Shown: one piece after another, positions 50,304 through 60,495 of the stretch | How positions within the stretch are numbered: the stretch's first letter is position 1 | Layout of the letters: every line of letters starts with the position of its first letter | DNA from: Enterobacter cloacae subsp. cloacae ATCC 13047 | GTDB lineage: Bacteria; Pseudomonadota; Gammaproteobacteria; Enterobacterales; Enterobacteriaceae | Direction: 5' to 3' | DNA length: 64,000 nucleotides | Assembly: GCF_000025565.1 (NCBI RefSeq) | Contig: NC_014121.1 | Coordinates: 3,534,001-3,598,000, forward strand | Position numbers and translations under genes: made by a program | Notes under the pieces: generated by a model | The model's database searches: none | What the model was told of the DNA's origin: nothing | The model's input: only the letters and a program-made list of their open reading frames with translations

Positions 50304-52061
50304 ATGACTTTTACACTTCGCCCCTATCAGCAGGAAGCCGTTGACGCCACCCTGGCCTGGTTTCGCAAACACCGTGAGCCCGCGGCCATTGTGCTCCCGA
50401 CTGGCGCAGGCAAAAGCCTGGTGATCGCCGAACTTGCCCGCCTGGCGCGCGGCCGCGTGCTGGTGCTGGCGCACGTCAAAGAGCTGGTTGCGCAAAACCA
50501 TGCCAAGTATTGTGCGCTTGGTCTGGAGGCCGATATCTTCGCCGCCGGGCTAAAGCGGAAAGAGAGCCACGGCAAAGTGGTGTTCGGCAGCGTGCAGTCT
50601 GTTGCCCGCAACCTTGACCTGTTTCGCAGCGAATTTTCGCTGCTGATTGTCGACGAGTGCCATCGCATCAGTGATGACGACGATAGCCAGTATCAGCAAA
50701 TCCTCACTCACCTGAAAGAGGTGAACCCTCACTTACGCCTGCTGGGCCTGACGGCAACCCCATTTCGCCTGGGTAAAGGCTGGATTTACCGCTTTCATTA
50801 TCACGGTATGGTGCGAGGGGATGAGAAGGCGCTGTTCAGCGACTGTATCTATGAACTTCCGCTGCGCTATATGATTAAACACGGCTACCTGACCCCGCCT
50901 GAACGGCTGGATATGCCGGTCGTCCAGTACGATTTCAGCCGCTTACTGGCGCAGAGCAACGGCTTATTTAGCGAAGCGGATTTGAACCAGGAGCTGAAAA
51001 AGCAAAAGCGCATCACTCCGCACATTATCAGCCAGATTGAAGAGTTCGCTGAAACGCGCAAAGGGGTAATGATTTTTGCCGCCACCGTTGAACATGCGCG
51101 CGAAATCACCGGCTTACTGCCCGCTGGCGACGCGGCGCTGATCACCGGCGAGACGCCCGGCCCGGAGCGCGACAGCCTGATTGAGGCGTTTAAAGCGCAG
51201 CAGTTTCGCTATCTGGTAAACGTCTCGGTGCTCACCACCGGGTTTGATGCCCCCCACGTCGACCTGATTGCTATTCTGCGTCCGACCGAATCGGTCAGCC
51301 TGTATCAGCAAATCGTTGGCCGCGGTCTGCGTCTGGCTCCCGGTAAAACCGACTGCCTGATCCTGGATTACGCCGGTAACCCGCACGATCTCTACTCGCC
51401 TGAAGTGGGTACGCCGAAAGGAAAAAGTGACAACGTGCCGGTACAGGTCTTCTGTCCTGCCTGTGGCTTTGCCAACACCTTTTGGGGCAAGACGACGGCT
51501 GACGGTACGCTGATCGAACATTTTGGCCGCCGCTGTCAGGGCTGGTTTGAAGATGATGAAGGGCATCGCGAGCAGTGCGATTTCCGTTTCCGCTTTAAAA
51601 ACTGCCCCCAGTGCAACGCTGAAAATGATATCGCCGCCCGCCGCTGCCGCGAATGTGACACGGTTCTGGTCGACCCTGATGACATGCTGAAGGCCGCGCT
51701 GAAGTTAAAGGATGCCCTGGTGCTGCGCTGCTCTGGCATGGCGCTGCAACCGGGAGCGGATGAAAAAGGCGAATGGCTGAAAATCACCTATTACGATGAG
51801 GACGGCGCCGACGTCAGCGAGCGCTTCCGGGTGCACACTCCGGCTCAGCGCATCGCTTTCGAACAGCTCTTTATCCGCCCGCATACCCGCACACCGGGCG
51901 TACCGCTGCGCTGGATAACCGTAGCGGATATCGTGCATCAGCAGGTGCTGCTGCGCCATCCGGATTTTGTTGTCGCCCGCAAGAAAGGCCAGTACTGGCA
52001 AGTCCGTGAAAAGGTTTTTGACTATGAAGGCCGTTTTCGTCGGGCCAACGAACTGCGTTAA
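50304..52061 (+). CDS. radD: DEAD/DEAH-type helicase-like protein RadD (YejH)
   Basis: 585 aa superfamily 2 protein. Walker A PTGAGKSL (about 32-39), Walker B/DECH at VDECHRIS, motif [11 protein letters not shown], motif [17 protein letters not shown]. The C-terminus has Cys-rich zinc-type clusters ([32 protein letters not shown]). In E. coli RadD aids RecA-mediated strand exchange and survival of radiation damage. Confidence 0.95.
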   Translation: MTFTLRPYQQEAVDATLAWFRKHREPAAIVLPTGAGKSLVIAELARLARGRVLVLAHVKELVAQNHAKYCALGLEADIFAAGLKRKESHGKVVFGSVQSVARNLDLFRSEFSLLIVDECHRISDDDDSQYQQILTHLKEVNPHLRLLGLTATPFRLGKGWIYRFHYHGMVRGDEKALFSDCIYELPLRYMIKHGYLTPPERLDMPVVQYDFSRLLAQSNGLFSEADLNQELKKQKRITPHIISQIEEFAETRKGVMIFAATVEHAREITGLLPAGDAALITGETPGPERDSLIEAFKAQQFRYLVNVSVLTTGFDAPHVDLIAILRPTESVSLYQQIVGRGLRLAPGKTDCLILDYAGNPHDLYSPEVGTPKGKSDNVPVQVFCPACGFANTFWGKTTADGTLIEHFGRRCQGWFEDDEGHREQCDFRFRFKNCPQCNAENDIAARRCRECDTVLVDPDDMLKAALKLKDALVLRCSGMALQPGADEKGEWLKITYYDEDGADVSERFRVHTPAQRIAFEQLFIRPHTRTPGVPLRWITVADIVHQQVLLRHPDFVVARKKGQYWQVREKVFDYEGRFRRANELR

Positions 52062-52077
52062 CGACAGACAGGCCTTG

Positions 52078-52101
52078 AATAGGAAACGATTGTTTCCTAT
52101 T
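52078..52101. promoter_or_regulatory. TetR-type operator 1
   Basis: Perfect palindrome, arms AATAGGAAAC and GTTTCCTATT around GATT, 31 bp before the tetR start. It nearly repeats at 52740-52765. Confidence 0.88.
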
Positions 52102-52132
52102 ATGCATTATCGCATTACAACAGGACTCACTC

Positions 52133-52726
52133 ATGTCACGTCTTCCCGGTCGCCCGCGTGAATTTGACACCGACGCCGCCATCGACAGCGCCCTGCTCGT
52201 TTTCCGCGAGCGCGGCTACCATGCTACCTCAATCAAAGAGCTGAGTGACGCGACGGGCCTTACGGCGGGAAGCCTGTATAAAGCCTTTGGCAGCAAGAAT
52301 GGCCTGTTTCTCGCGGCGTTCGATCGTTACACCCGGACGCGCAGCGCCGCCCTGCGCCAGCGTACCGAGGCGGCACGCAGCGGGCGAGATAAAATCGCGG
52401 CGGTGTTACGTTTCTACGCCGAGAGCAGCCACGGTCCAGAGGGCATACGCGGCTGTCTGGTGGTCGCCAGCGCGACCGAGCTGGCGGTTTTTGATGAGGC
52501 AACCGCGCAGTACATCAAAGCCGCCATGCAGCGTACCGAGCAGCTGTTGCTCGAACTGGTTCAGGAGGGCCAGCGGGACGGTAGCCTTTCCCGCGCGCTG
52601 CCCACGGAGCAAACGGCACGTAATCTTTTCGCGCTGCTGCAGGGTTACCGCGTGATCGGCAAAAAAGGCCTGTCTGAGGACGAAATCAATAGCGCCGTTA
52701 ACGCGGCACTCAGCCTGCTCGGCTGA
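52133..52726 (+). CDS. TetR/AcrR family regulator
   Basis: 197 aa. An N-terminal TetR helix-turn-helix (ATSIKELSDATGLTAGSLYK, about 31-50) and a C-terminal ligand domain with GCLVVASATELAVFDEATAQ. The ligand is unknown. It lies between two matching palindromes, the first in front of itself and the second in front of the hydrolase gene, so it probably represses both. Not present in E. coli at this place. Confidence 0.88.
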   Translation: MSRLPGRPREFDTDAAIDSALLVFRERGYHATSIKELSDATGLTAGSLYKAFGSKNGLFLAAFDRYTRTRSAALRQRTEAARSGRDKIAAVLRFYAESSHGPEGIRGCLVVASATELAVFDEATAQYIKAAMQRTEQLLLELVQEGQRDGSLSRALPTEQTARNLFALLQGYRVIGKKGLSEDEINSAVNAALSLLG

Positions 52727-52739
52727 GTTTTTTTAACCA

Positions 52740-52765
52740 ATTAGGAAACGATTATTTCCTATTAT
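52740..52765. promoter_or_regulatory. TetR-type operator 2
   Basis: TAGGAAACGATTATTTCCTA shares 19 of 20 bases with operator 1 and sits 14 bp before the hydrolase start, so repressor binding would overlap the promoter or ribosome site. Confidence 0.85.
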
Positions 52766-52778
52766 TCCGGAGATCGTT

Positions 52779-53651
52779 ATGACCATGTCCATCGCCCCGC
52801 AGCACCACTTCACGCTCATCAATGGCATCCGCACGCACTACGTCACCGCCGGAGAACAGCACGCGCAGACGGTTGTCCTGCTGGCAGGTTTCCCCGAAAG
52901 CTGGTACGCCTGGCGCCATGTTATCCCTTTGCTGGCCGAGCGTTATCATGTCATCGCCCCGGACTTACCCGGACAGGGTGATACCGATTGTCCGTCAGAG
53001 GGGTATGACACCCACACCCTCGCCAGCCATGTTCATGAACTGCTGACCCAGCTTGGCGTGCATCGCTACTATCTGGCCGGTCACGACGTGGGAGCCTGGG
53101 TTGCCTGGCCTTATGCGGCGATGTACAGCGATGAGGTAATAAAGCTGGCGCTGCTGGACGCCGGCATTCCGGGTATTACCTTACCCGATGCCCTCCCCGT
53201 CACCGCGGACCGCGCCTGGCGCACCTGGCATTTTGCCTTTCACGTGATTGCCGACCTGCCTGAATTCCTCATCAGGGGCAAAGAGCGCGGCTATCTGGAG
53301 TGGTTTCTGCGTCGCAAAGCGGCGAATCCCCTCACCTTCAGCGAGGCGGATCTTGACGAGTATCTGCGCATTTTTACGCGCGAAGGTGGCTTGAGCGCAG
53401 GGCTGGCTTACTATCGCGCTGCCGCCCTCTCCGCTGCGCAAAACCGGGCGCTTAGCGAACGGGGTAAACTCTCTGTTCCTGTTCTGGCACTCAGTGCCGA
53501 TCAGGGTTCGATTCCTGATATGGCCTCGCCGCTGAGGGCGTTTGCAGAACGCGTTGACGGGTGCTTGATCCCCCGTTGCGGCCATTTTCAGCCAGAAGAG
53601 CAGCCTCAGGCCGTCGCCGACGCCCTAAGCGGTTTTTTTAGTGGGGATTAA
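52779..53651 (+). CDS. alpha/beta hydrolase, epoxide hydrolase/dehalogenase type
   Basis: 290 aa, start preceded by GGAG. The nucleophile elbow is GHDVGAWVAW (about residue 104), with Asp rather than Ser, as in soluble epoxide hydrolases and haloalkane dehalogenases. The oxyanion/HGxP-like segment is AGFPESWYAWRHVIP, and a late His in CGHFQPEEQP is the likely base. A cap domain lies about 135-215. The substrate is unknown; the operator suggests induction by the compound it clears. Confidence 0.85.
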   Translation: MTMSIAPQHHFTLINGIRTHYVTAGEQHAQTVVLLAGFPESWYAWRHVIPLLAERYHVIAPDLPGQGDTDCPSEGYDTHTLASHVHELLTQLGVHRYYLAGHDVGAWVAWPYAAMYSDEVIKLALLDAGIPGITLPDALPVTADRAWRTWHFAFHVIADLPEFLIRGKERGYLEWFLRRKAANPLTFSEADLDEYLRIFTREGGLSAGLAYYRAAALSAAQNRALSERGKLSVPVLALSADQGSIPDMASPLRAFAERVDGCLIPRCGHFQPEEQPQAVADALSGFFSGD

Positions 53652-53769
53652 TTCATTGCCCTGAGGTGGATTGGGGGCTATAATGCCGCCCGCTTTTGCA
53701 TCCGCAAAGCAGAACACTCACCTGCTGCTGGGTCGCCTGTAGTAGGGTTTTAAATACAGAGAGAAATCA

Positions 53770-54054
53770 ATGTTCACTATCGAAGCAGAAGTACGTAACG
53801 TGCAGGGTAAGGGTGCGAGCCGCCGCCTGCGTACCGCTAACAAGTTCCCGGCTATCGTTTACGGTGGCGAAGCTGCTCCAGTTTCTATCGAACTGGATCA
53901 CGACAAAGTATGGAACATGCAGACCAAAGCTGAATTCTACAGCGAAGTTCTGACCATCGTTGTTGGCGGTAAAGAAGAAAAAGTGAAAGTTCAGGCTGTT
54001 CAGCGTCACGCGTTCAAGCCAAAACTGACTCACATCGACTTCGTTCGCGCGTAA
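53770..54054 (+). CDS. rplY: 50S ribosomal protein L25
   Basis: 94 aa, the short form of L25 that binds 5S r[23 protein letters not shown] and the C-terminal [16 protein letters not shown] are nearly identical to E. coli. A strong AGAGAG ribosome site and a terminator follow the single-gene unit. Confidence 0.98.
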   Translation: MFTIEAEVRNVQGKGASRRLRTANKFPAIVYGGEAAPVSIELDHDKVWNMQTKAEFYSEVLTIVVGGKEEKVKVQAVQRHAFKPKLTHIDFVRA

Positions 54055-54074
54055 TCGCAAACATGTCGAAAAAA

Positions 54075-54094
54075 AGCCCCGCTTCGGCGGGGTT
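54075..54094 (+). terminator. terminator of rplY
   Basis: AGCCCCGC-TTC-GGCGGGG hairpin, A-run before, seven T after. It also serves the convergent yejK. Confidence 0.92.
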
Positions 54095-54106
54095 TTTTTA
54101 TGGCGG

Positions 54107-55114
54107 TTATTTACCGCCAGCGGTGCGACGCTGCAGCTGATCGCGCAGGTTGGGTGGCGTACCTTTAATGGTCAGCGTGTCGGTGGCCGGATCCCAGAAG
54201 ATACGTTCCCCCAGCAGCATGGCATCAAAGTTGATGGTTAACCCGCCGCCGCTTCCGGCAAATTTGGTTAACTGACGCAGCGTACTGCGATCCGCCGGGA
54301 AGCTCTCTTCCAGCTCATACCCTTTCTCAGCAGTAAATTCCTGGAAACTGACTTCACTGACGCCGGCCAGCTCTTTTGACAGCGACTCCAGCTCAATCTC
54401 TTCCCCCGCCTGCAGCTGTTCGTTGCAGTAGCTGTAAACCTGCTGACGCACGTTCTGGCGCTCAGATTTATCGAGCTGCGCTTCCGCCGTGAAGTCATCC
54501 ACCGCCTGCAGCAGCCCTTTGTTCTGCGCTTTGGCGTTGAGACCTTCGCTGGCACCGAGGAAGTCCATAAAGAAATCGGCCACTTTACGGCCAACACGCC
54601 CTTTGAGGAAGGTCAGGTAGCGCGTCGACTCTGGATTGGTTTCCCACTCGGTCAAATCAATACGCGCAACGATATCCGCATGATTGATATCCAGATAATG
54701 GGTGGAGCTGATATCCAGCTGCTCATTCACGCGCATACTGCTTAAATTGTTCAGCACGGTGACCAGCAGATACTCAACCGCCAGGTAGCGATAGTGGCAG
54801 AACAGAACGATACCGCCGTCGGCAAACGGGTATTTTGCCAGTTCGTCGCGCAGACGCCCGGTTGCCGCGCGGCTAAACGCCAGGAAATCTTCTTCACCCT
54901 GGCGTTGCAGGCGCAGGCTATCAGCCAGTTCACTCTCGTCGCTGAACAGACCATAGGCTTTATTTTTTGCACTGTAGACGCGGTGCAGTTCCGCCATCAT
55001 TTCCACAACGGTTGCCGTGGGTTCCAGTAACGAATCGCGCAGCACCACTTCAAGGGTTTGCTCATCACGCTTGATAAGCTGGTGCAAGGCAATCTGGTTG
55101 ATTTCCAGACTCAT
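54107..55114 (-). CDS. yejK: nucleoid-associated protein YejK (NdpA)
   Basis: 335 aa. It starts [22 protein letters not shown] and ends [17 protein letters not shown], nearly as E. coli. It binds the nucleoid and interacts with topoisomerase IV and gyrase. It is divergent from yejL (134 bp). Confidence 0.96.
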   Translation of the reverse strand: MSLEINQIALHQLIKRDEQTLEVVLRDSLLEPTATVVEMMAELHRVYSAKNKAYGLFSDESELADSLRLQRQGEEDFLAFSRAATGRLRDELAKYPFADGGIVLFCHYRYLAVEYLLVTVLNNLSSMRVNEQLDISSTHYLDINHADIVARIDLTEWETNPESTRYLTFLKGRVGRKVADFFMDFLGASEGLNAKAQNKGLLQAVDDFTAEAQLDKSERQNVRQQVYSYCNEQLQAGEEIELESLSKELAGVSEVSFQEFTAEKGYELEESFPADRSTLRQLTKFAGSGGGLTINFDAMLLGERIFWDPATDTLTIKGTPPNLRDQLQRRTAGGK

Positions 55115-55248
55115 GATAAACTCTCCTTTTAGACCGGGCGGTATTCAACCACCACCAGGACATGTGTGCAACAACTGATAAAAAAGGGGAAAAAAAGCTG
55201 TTGCTACGGTAATATGTTGCCCTTTCATCAACAAACTGATTTTGATTT

Positions 55249-55476
55249 ATGCCACAACATTCCCGCTACAGTGATGAACACGTTGAACAATTGCTCAGTG
55301 AGCTGGTCAACGTACTGGAAAAACATAAAACACCGACCGATCTCTCCCTGATGGTTTTGGGAAATATGGTCACCAACCTTATCAATACCAGCGTTGCTCC
55401 GGCTCAGCGTCAGGCGATCGCCAAATCTTTCGCCCAGGCTTTACAGTCTTCCGTTAGCGACGACCAGGCCCATTAA
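55249..55476 (+). CDS. yejL: YejL family protein (UPF0352)
   Basis: 75 aa helical protein of unknown function, [20 protein letters not shown] at its start. It precedes yejM by 19 bp and is probably in its operon. Confidence 0.94.
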   Translation: MPQHSRYSDEHVEQLLSELVNVLEKHKTPTDLSLMVLGNMVTNLINTSVAPAQRQAIAKSFAQALQSSVSDDQAH

Positions 55477-55495
55477 GGGAAACGAACAACAGTTT

Positions 55496-57256
55496 ATGGT
55501 GACGAATCGTCAGCGCTACCGTGAAAAAGTCTCCCAGATGGTCAGCTGGGGGCACTGGTTTGCCCTGTTCAACATTCTGCTGGCGACGCTTATCGGCTGT
55601 CGTTATCTGTTTGTCGCAGACTGGCCGACGACGCTAACCGGGCGTATTTACTCCTGGATAAGCGTTGTAGGGCACTTTAGCTTTTTGGTTTTCGCCACCT
55701 ATCTGCTGATCCTCTTCCCGCTGACGTTTATCGTCATGTCGCAGCGTCTGATGCGATTTTTATCCGCCATCCTTGCAACGGCAGGGATGACGCTGCTGCT
55801 TATCGACAGTGAAGTGTTCACCCGCTTCCACCTGCATCTCAATCCCATCGTTTGGGAGCTGGTGATTAACCCCGATCAGAACGAAACGGCCCGTGACTGG
55901 CAGCTGATGTTTATCAGCGTTCCGGTGATCCTTCTGATAGAGATGCTGTTTGCCACCTGGAGCTGGCAAAAACTGCGCAGCCTGACCCGCCGACGCCATT
56001 ACGCGAAACCGGTGGCCGCGATCTTTTTCATCTCCTTTATCAGTTCGCACATCATGTATATCTGGGCGGATGCGAACTTCTATCGTCCGATCACCATGCA
56101 GCGGGCGAACCTGCCGCTCTCTTATCCAATGACGGCGCGTCGTTTCCTTGAGAAGCACGGGCTGCTGGACGCGCAGGAGTACCAGCGTCGTCTGATTGAG
56201 CAAGGGAATCCGGAAGCGGTTAGCGTGCAGTATCCGCTGAGCGATCTGCGCTATCGCGATATGGGACGCGGACAGAACGTCCTGCTGATCACCGTCGATG
56301 GTCTGAACTACTCCCGTTACGAGAAGCAGATGCCCGCGCTGGCCGAATTCGCCAGCAAGAACGTGACGTTCACCCAGCATATGAGCTCCGGCAACACCGC
56401 CGATGCGGGCATTTTTGGCCTGTTCTATGGCATTTCAGCCGCCTACATGGACGGCGTGCTTTCTGCGCGCATTACTGCCGCGCTGATCACCGGGCTCAAT
56501 CAGCAGGGATATCAGTTAGGGTTGTTCTCCTCAGACGGCTTTAACAGCGCGCTGTACCGCCAGGCGCTGCTGTCTGATTTCTCCCTGCCAGCCGCAGAAA
56601 GCCAGTCGGACGAGCAGACCGCCAGTCAGTGGATTAACTGGCTGCAGCGTTATGCGCAGGAAGATAACCGCTGGTTCTCCTGGGTTGCCTTTAATGGCAC
56701 CACGCTCGATGACAGCAATCAGAAAGGCTTTGCGCGCCGCTACAGCCGTGCAGCAGGCAATGTTGATGACCAGATTAGCCGCGTGCTTGATGCCTTACGC
56801 GAATCCGGCAAGCTCGAAAACACCGTGGTGATCGTGACGGCAGCCCACGGCGTACCGCTGGGCGACGAAGCGAAGAGTATGAGCTGGTCGCGGCCGAATC
56901 TGCATGTTCCGCTGGTGATCCACTGGCCGGGCACCCCCGCTCAGCGCATTAACATGCTCACCGAACATAAAGATGTGATGACCACGCTGATGCAACGGCT
57001 GCTGCACGTCAGTACACCGGCAAATGAGTATTCACAGGGGCAGGATCTCTTCAGCGCCACGCGTCGCCACAACTGGGTCACGGCAGCGGGCAATGATACG
57101 CTGGCGGTCACCACGCCAATGCTGACGCTGGTATTGAACAATAACGGAAACTACCAGACGTATAATCTGCAGGGTGAACGGCTGAAAGACCAGAAACCGC
57201 AGTTGAATCTGCTGCTACAGGTTCTGACGGATGAGAAACGGTTTATCGCTAACTGA
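55496..57256 (+). CDS. yejM: LPS assembly regulator YejM (PbgA/LapC)
   Basis: 586 aa from MVTNRQRYREK; the frame is open 34 codons earlier, overlapping yejL, but this start gives the exact E. coli length. Five N-terminal spans (to about 190) and a periplasmic sulfatase-like domain with VLLITVDGLNYSRYEKQMP. It binds LPS and blocks LapB, protecting LpxC from FtsH. Inverted arms GCTAACTG / CAGTTAGC overlap its stop. Confidence 0.96.
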   Translation: MVTNRQRYREKVSQMVSWGHWFALFNILLATLIGCRYLFVADWPTTLTGRIYSWISVVGHFSFLVFATYLLILFPLTFIVMSQRLMRFLSAILATAGMTLLLIDSEVFTRFHLHLNPIVWELVINPDQNETARDWQLMFISVPVILLIEMLFATWSWQKLRSLTRRRHYAKPVAAIFFISFISSHIMYIWADANFYRPITMQRANLPLSYPMTARRFLEKHGLLDAQEYQRRLIEQGNPEAVSVQYPLSDLRYRDMGRGQNVLLITVDGLNYSRYEKQMPALAEFASKNVTFTQHMSSGNTADAGIFGLFYGISAAYMDGVLSARITAALITGLNQQGYQLGLFSSDGFNSALYRQALLSDFSLPAAESQSDEQTASQWINWLQRYAQEDNRWFSWVAFNGTTLDDSNQKGFARRYSRAAGNVDDQISRVLDALRESGKLENTVVIVTAAHGVPLGDEAKSMSWSRPNLHVPLVIHWPGTPAQRINMLTEHKDVMTTLMQRLLHVSTPANEYSQGQDLFSATRRHNWVTAAGNDTLAVTTPMLTLVLNNNGNYQTYNLQGERLKDQKPQLNLLLQVLTDEKRFIAN

Positions 57257-57328
57257 TTAATTATAAACCAGTTAGCCTCAGATTCCCTTGCATTCAAAAC
57301 GGAATCGAGTAGTATTCATTTCATGCGT

Positions 57329-57405
57329 CGGCACGTAGCGCAGCCTGGTAGCGCACCGTCATGGGGTGTCGGGGGTCGGAGGTTCAAATCCTCTCGTGCC
57401 GACCA
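57329..57405 (+). tRNA. proL: tRNA-Pro (anticodon GGG)
   Basis: 77 nt including CCA. The acceptor stem CGGCACG pairs with CGTGCCG, D arm AGCGCAGCCTGGTAGCGC, anticodon stem CCGTC/GTCGG... with loop holding GGG, T arm GGAGGTTCAAATCCTC. Matches E. coli proL. No integrase or repeat lies nearby, so the site is not occupied. Confidence 0.98.
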
Positions 57406-57417
57406 AAACTATTTAAA

Positions 57418-57437
57418 AACCAGCCATATGGCTGGTT
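57418..57437 (+). terminator. terminator of proL
   Basis: Perfect palindrome with arms AACCAGCCAT and ATGGCTGGTT, followed by T-run. Confidence 0.9.
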
Positions 57438-57452
57438 TTTTTGTGCACAAAA

Positions 57453-57476
57453 AAAGCCAACCCGCAGGCTGGCTTT
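57453..57476 (-). terminator. terminator of the 86-aa membrane gene
   Basis: Arms AAAGCCA and TGGCTTT; on the minus strand it ends in a T-run. Located 20 bp after that gene's stop. Confidence 0.85.
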
Positions 57477-57495
57477 TGAGATCGCAAGTGAACGC

Positions 57496-57756
57496 TTAGT
57501 GCTTGTCGCGCCCGCCAAGGAAGAAAATACCCAGCGGAATGGCAAGCAGGACGGTGAACACCAGGCTGTAAACGAAGATCATCGCCGACTGCAGGACATA
57601 CATGCTGGTCGTCCACGCAGAGAGTGGAATGTTGTACTGTTCGATGACGCCGACAATAGTTGCCCGGCCCACGCACGCGGCCGCAATCATAAACACAACC
57701 AGCAGCGCCAGGAGGAACTTACGGCCTTCAGGTGTTTTCAGTTTTGCACGAATCAT
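57496..57756 (-). CDS. small membrane protein (DUF2534-like)
   Basis: 86 aa with a basic N-terminus (MIRAKLKTPEGRKF) and two strong hydrophobic spans, about 15-33 and 50-80, ending FFLGGRDKH. It resembles DUF2534 proteins of enterobacteria from memory; I cannot confirm that here. The function is unknown. It occupies the place of yejO-narP-ccm-nap in E. coli. Confidence 0.75.
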   Translation of the reverse strand: MIRAKLKTPEGRKFLLALLVVFMIAAACVGRATIVGVIEQYNIPLSAWTTSMYVLQSAMIFVYSLVFTVLLAIPLGIFFLGGRDKH

Positions 57757-57958
57757 CTCTCTTCCCTTTACAGATGAATAACATTATGTATGCCTTAAAA
57801 TAACACGATCTGCCGCCAGACTCCACAGAAGTACAAACCACCACAAAAATGGCACTTAATTAGCTCATTACACTGCTTTTATTGAAAATATAAGTAAATC
57901 ACGCTAATCATTCATGGGCGTTATGCTAATCTCATCAGGATGGTTTTGACATAAAGGA

Positions 57959-58468
57959 ATGACTGTGAAAAACGCACCTAAATTTGCCCTTGCCCTGATC
58001 GCCGCCGCGTGCGTCAGCACCAGCGCCTTCGCAACTGAAAACCAGAAGGTGCAGCCTCTGGAAAAAATCGCGCCTTATCCGCAAGCGGAAAAAGGCATGA
58101 AGCGTCAGGTGATCCAGTTACCGGCTCAGCAAAATGAAGCGAATTTCAAAGTGGAACTGTTGATCGGCCAGACGCTGGAAGTGGATTGCAACCAGCATCG
58201 TCTCGGCGGACAGCTGGAAAGCAAAACGCTGGAAGGCTGGGGCTACGACTACTTTATCTTTGATAAAGTGACGTCACCGGTTTCCACCATGATGGCCTGC
58301 CCGGATGGCAAGAAAGAGAAGAAATTCGTGACCGCGTATCTGGGTGATAATAGCCTGTTACGCTACAACAGCAAACTGCCAATCGTGGTGTATACGCCGG
58401 AAAACGTGGAAGTGAAATATCGCGTGTGGAAGGCGGATGAAAATATCGGACAAGCGGTAGTACGTTAA
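57959..58468 (+). CDS. eco: ecotin, periplasmic serine protease inhibitor
   Basis: 169 aa. Signal peptide to STSAFA, then mature TENQKVQPL. Reactive loop [10 protein letters not shown] with P1 Met, and the conserved disulfide Cys pair (VDCNQH, ACPDG). A dimeric inhibitor of trypsin-fold proteases that protects the cell from host enzymes. The C-terminus QAVVR matches E. coli. A GGAATGACT start context is seen. Confidence 0.97.
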   Translation: MTVKNAPKFALALIAAACVSTSAFATENQKVQPLEKIAPYPQAEKGMKRQVIQLPAQQNEANFKVELLIGQTLEVDCNQHRLGGQLESKTLEGWGYDYFIFDKVTSPVSTMMACPDGKKEKKFVTAYLGDNSLLRYNSKLPIVVYTPENVEVKYRVWKADENIGQAVVR

Positions 58469-58474
58469 GAATAA

Positions 58475-58594
58475 GTCGGGTGGCGGCTTCGCCTTACCCG
58501 ACCCGGAATGGGTGTGCTCTGGTGCCCTCATTCCAACCCTCTCCCGGTGGGAGAGAGAGAAAACACTAAAAACGGTAACGGATGTTACCGTTTT
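58475..58594. repeat. eco-mqo intergenic: REP, CTCTCCC palindrome and terminator
   Basis: 58475-58502 is a REP (arms GTCGGGT/ACCCGAC). 58537-58557 is a CCCTCTCCC/GGGAGAG palindrome of the 14829 type. 58569-58594 is a hairpin, arms AAAACGGTAAC and GTTACCGTTTT, acting as terminator for both convergent genes. Confidence 0.8.
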
Positions 58595-58603
58595 GCTTTT
58601 ACC

Positions 58604-60253
58604 TTACAGCGCGATATCCGCCACCGGTTTGTTTTCTGCCTGCGGCTTCAGCTCCGCTTTTGGTGCAGCATCAGCAGCCTGCGGCTTAACGTATTGCAGT
58701 TGCAGTACGCGGCTGGTGTATTCCAGCTCCTGCTCCGTCGCGTCCACGTTACCGTTCAGCTTCGTACCGTAGGATGGAATAATCGTTTTCAGCTTCGCCT
58801 GCCATTCCGGCGTGGCGACTTTATCTTTAAACACTTTTTCCATCAGGTGCAGCATGATAGGTGCAGCGGTAGAGGCACCAGGGGAAGCCCCCAGCAGGGC
58901 GGCAATAGTGCCGTCTTTATCGCTTACCACTTCGGTACCCAGACGCAGCACACCGCCCTCTTTCGGATCGCGTTTGATGATCTGTACGCGCTGACCCGCC
59001 TGCCACAGACGCCAGTCTTCTTTCTTCGCCTGCGGATAGTACTCTTTCAGCGCCTCGAAGCGTTCTTCATCAGAAAGCATCACCTGGCTAATCAGGTATT
59101 TCACCAGATCGAAGTTATCCAGCCCGACATCCATCATTGGCTTCACGTTTGAGGTGGTGGTTGCGCTCAGCAGATCCCACAACGAGCCGTTTTTCAGGAA
59201 CTTAGTGGAGAAGGTTGCAAACGGCCCGAACAGCACCACACGCTTACCATCAAGCATACGGGTATCGATGTGTGGAACGGACATTGGCGGCGCCCCCACG
59301 GAGGCCTGACCATACACTTTTGCCAGATGACGGTTCACCACTTCCGGGTTTTCCGACACCAGGAACTGACCGCCCACCGGGAAGCCCGCGTAGTCGTCCG
59401 CTTCCGGAATACCGGACTCCTGCAGCAGTTTCAGCGCCGCACCGCCCGCACCAATAAAGACAAACTTTGCCTTGATAACGTGCTCGGCTTCGTTGTTTTT
59501 CAGATCGGCAACGGTCACGCTCCAGCTGTTGTCAGCGTTGCGCTTAAAGCCACGCACTTCGGTGCTGAGCTGCAGATTGAAGTTCTCTTTTTTCTTCAGA
59601 GAAGCCACCAGCTGACGGGTGATTTCGCCATAGTTGACGTCAGTACCAATCTCAGTACGGGTTGCCGCCACCTTCTGGTTCGGGTCACGACCTTCCATCA
59701 CCAGCGGTGCCCACTCTTTGATCTGCGCGTGATCTTCAGAATATTTCATGCCGCGGAACAGCGTGCTCTGCTGCAGCGCCGCGTAGCGTGCGCGCAGGAA
59801 GTTCACGTTCTGCTCGCCCCACACAAAGCTCATGTGCGGCACGGTGTTGATGAAGGAGTGCGGATCGTGCAACACGCCGCTGTTCACCTGGTGAGACCAG
59901 AACTGGCGAGAAATCTGGAATGCTTCGTTGATCTCTACCGCCTTCTCGATACTAATGGAACCGTCCTTTTTCTGCGGCGTATAGTTCAGTTCCATGAGTG
60001 CCGAATGTCCGGTACCGGCGTTATTCCAGCCGTTTGAGCTTTCCTGCGCCACGCCATCGAGGCGCTCGACCATGGTCATTGACCAGTCCGGCTGAAGCTC
60101 TTGCAGATAGGTTCCCAGCGTGGCGCTCATGATGCCGCCGCCAATTAAAAGGACGTCCGTTTCCTGCTCTTTTGGTGCATCAGCTTTCGCCGTCATGGAG
60201 ACGGTGTTCAGCCCCACGGCCAGAGAAAAGAGCATGGCAGTCATTTTTTTCAT
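58604..60253 (-). CDS. mqo: malate:quinone oxidoreductase
   Basis: 549 aa. FAD-binding Rossmann motif [20 protein letters not shown] (about 32-51). Conserved [17 protein letters not shown] and [15 protein letters not shown]. It oxidises malate to oxaloacetate at the inner membrane and passes electrons to quinone. A signal-like N-terminus ([20 protein letters not shown]) is present, as in other enterobacterial Mqo proteins. Pro/Ala/Lys-rich C-terminus. Confidence 0.96.
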   Translation of the reverse strand: MKKMTAMLFSLAVGLNTVSMTAKADAPKEQETDVLLIGGGIMSATLGTYLQELQPDWSMTMVERLDGVAQESSNGWNNAGTGHSALMELNYTPQKKDGSISIEKAVEINEAFQISRQFWSHQVNSGVLHDPHSFINTVPHMSFVWGEQNVNFLRARYAALQQSTLFRGMKYSEDHAQIKEWAPLVMEGRDPNQKVAATRTEIGTDVNYGEITRQLVASLKKKENFNLQLSTEVRGFKRNADNSWSVTVADLKNNEAEHVIKAKFVFIGAGGAALKLLQESGIPEADDYAGFPVGGQFLVSENPEVVNRHLAKVYGQASVGAPPMSVPHIDTRMLDGKRVVLFGPFATFSTKFLKNGSLWDLLSATTTSNVKPMMDVGLDNFDLVKYLISQVMLSDEERFEALKEYYPQAKKEDWRLWQAGQRVQIIKRDPKEGGVLRLGTEVVSDKDGTIAALLGASPGASTAAPIMLHLMEKVFKDKVATPEWQAKLKTIIPSYGTKLNGNVDATEQELEYTSRVLQLQYVKPQAADAAPKAELKPQAENKPVADIAL

Positions 60254-60495
60254 AATTTTGCCTTAGTTGAGTAGTGCTTGAAGCGTGGAAATTGCAGGTG
60301 AAAAAAGCTGCGGGGGGAACGGTAGCAACTTTTAAATATTGTTTAAAGGTTACGAAATTATTGTAATTGTGAAATTTAATGATGGATTGTTTGTGTGGGA
60401 TTGCCGGATGAAACTGGCAAGGCGCGTTATTTCTGGTTACTATGCTGCACTTTGTGATCGCGCGCACGGAAGCCCGCCCTAATCTGCGAATTGTT

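Noticed and set aside
57329..57405. proL tRNA as an integration site of a mobile element
   Set aside because: No integrase, no repeat of the tRNA 3' end and normal backbone genes follow.
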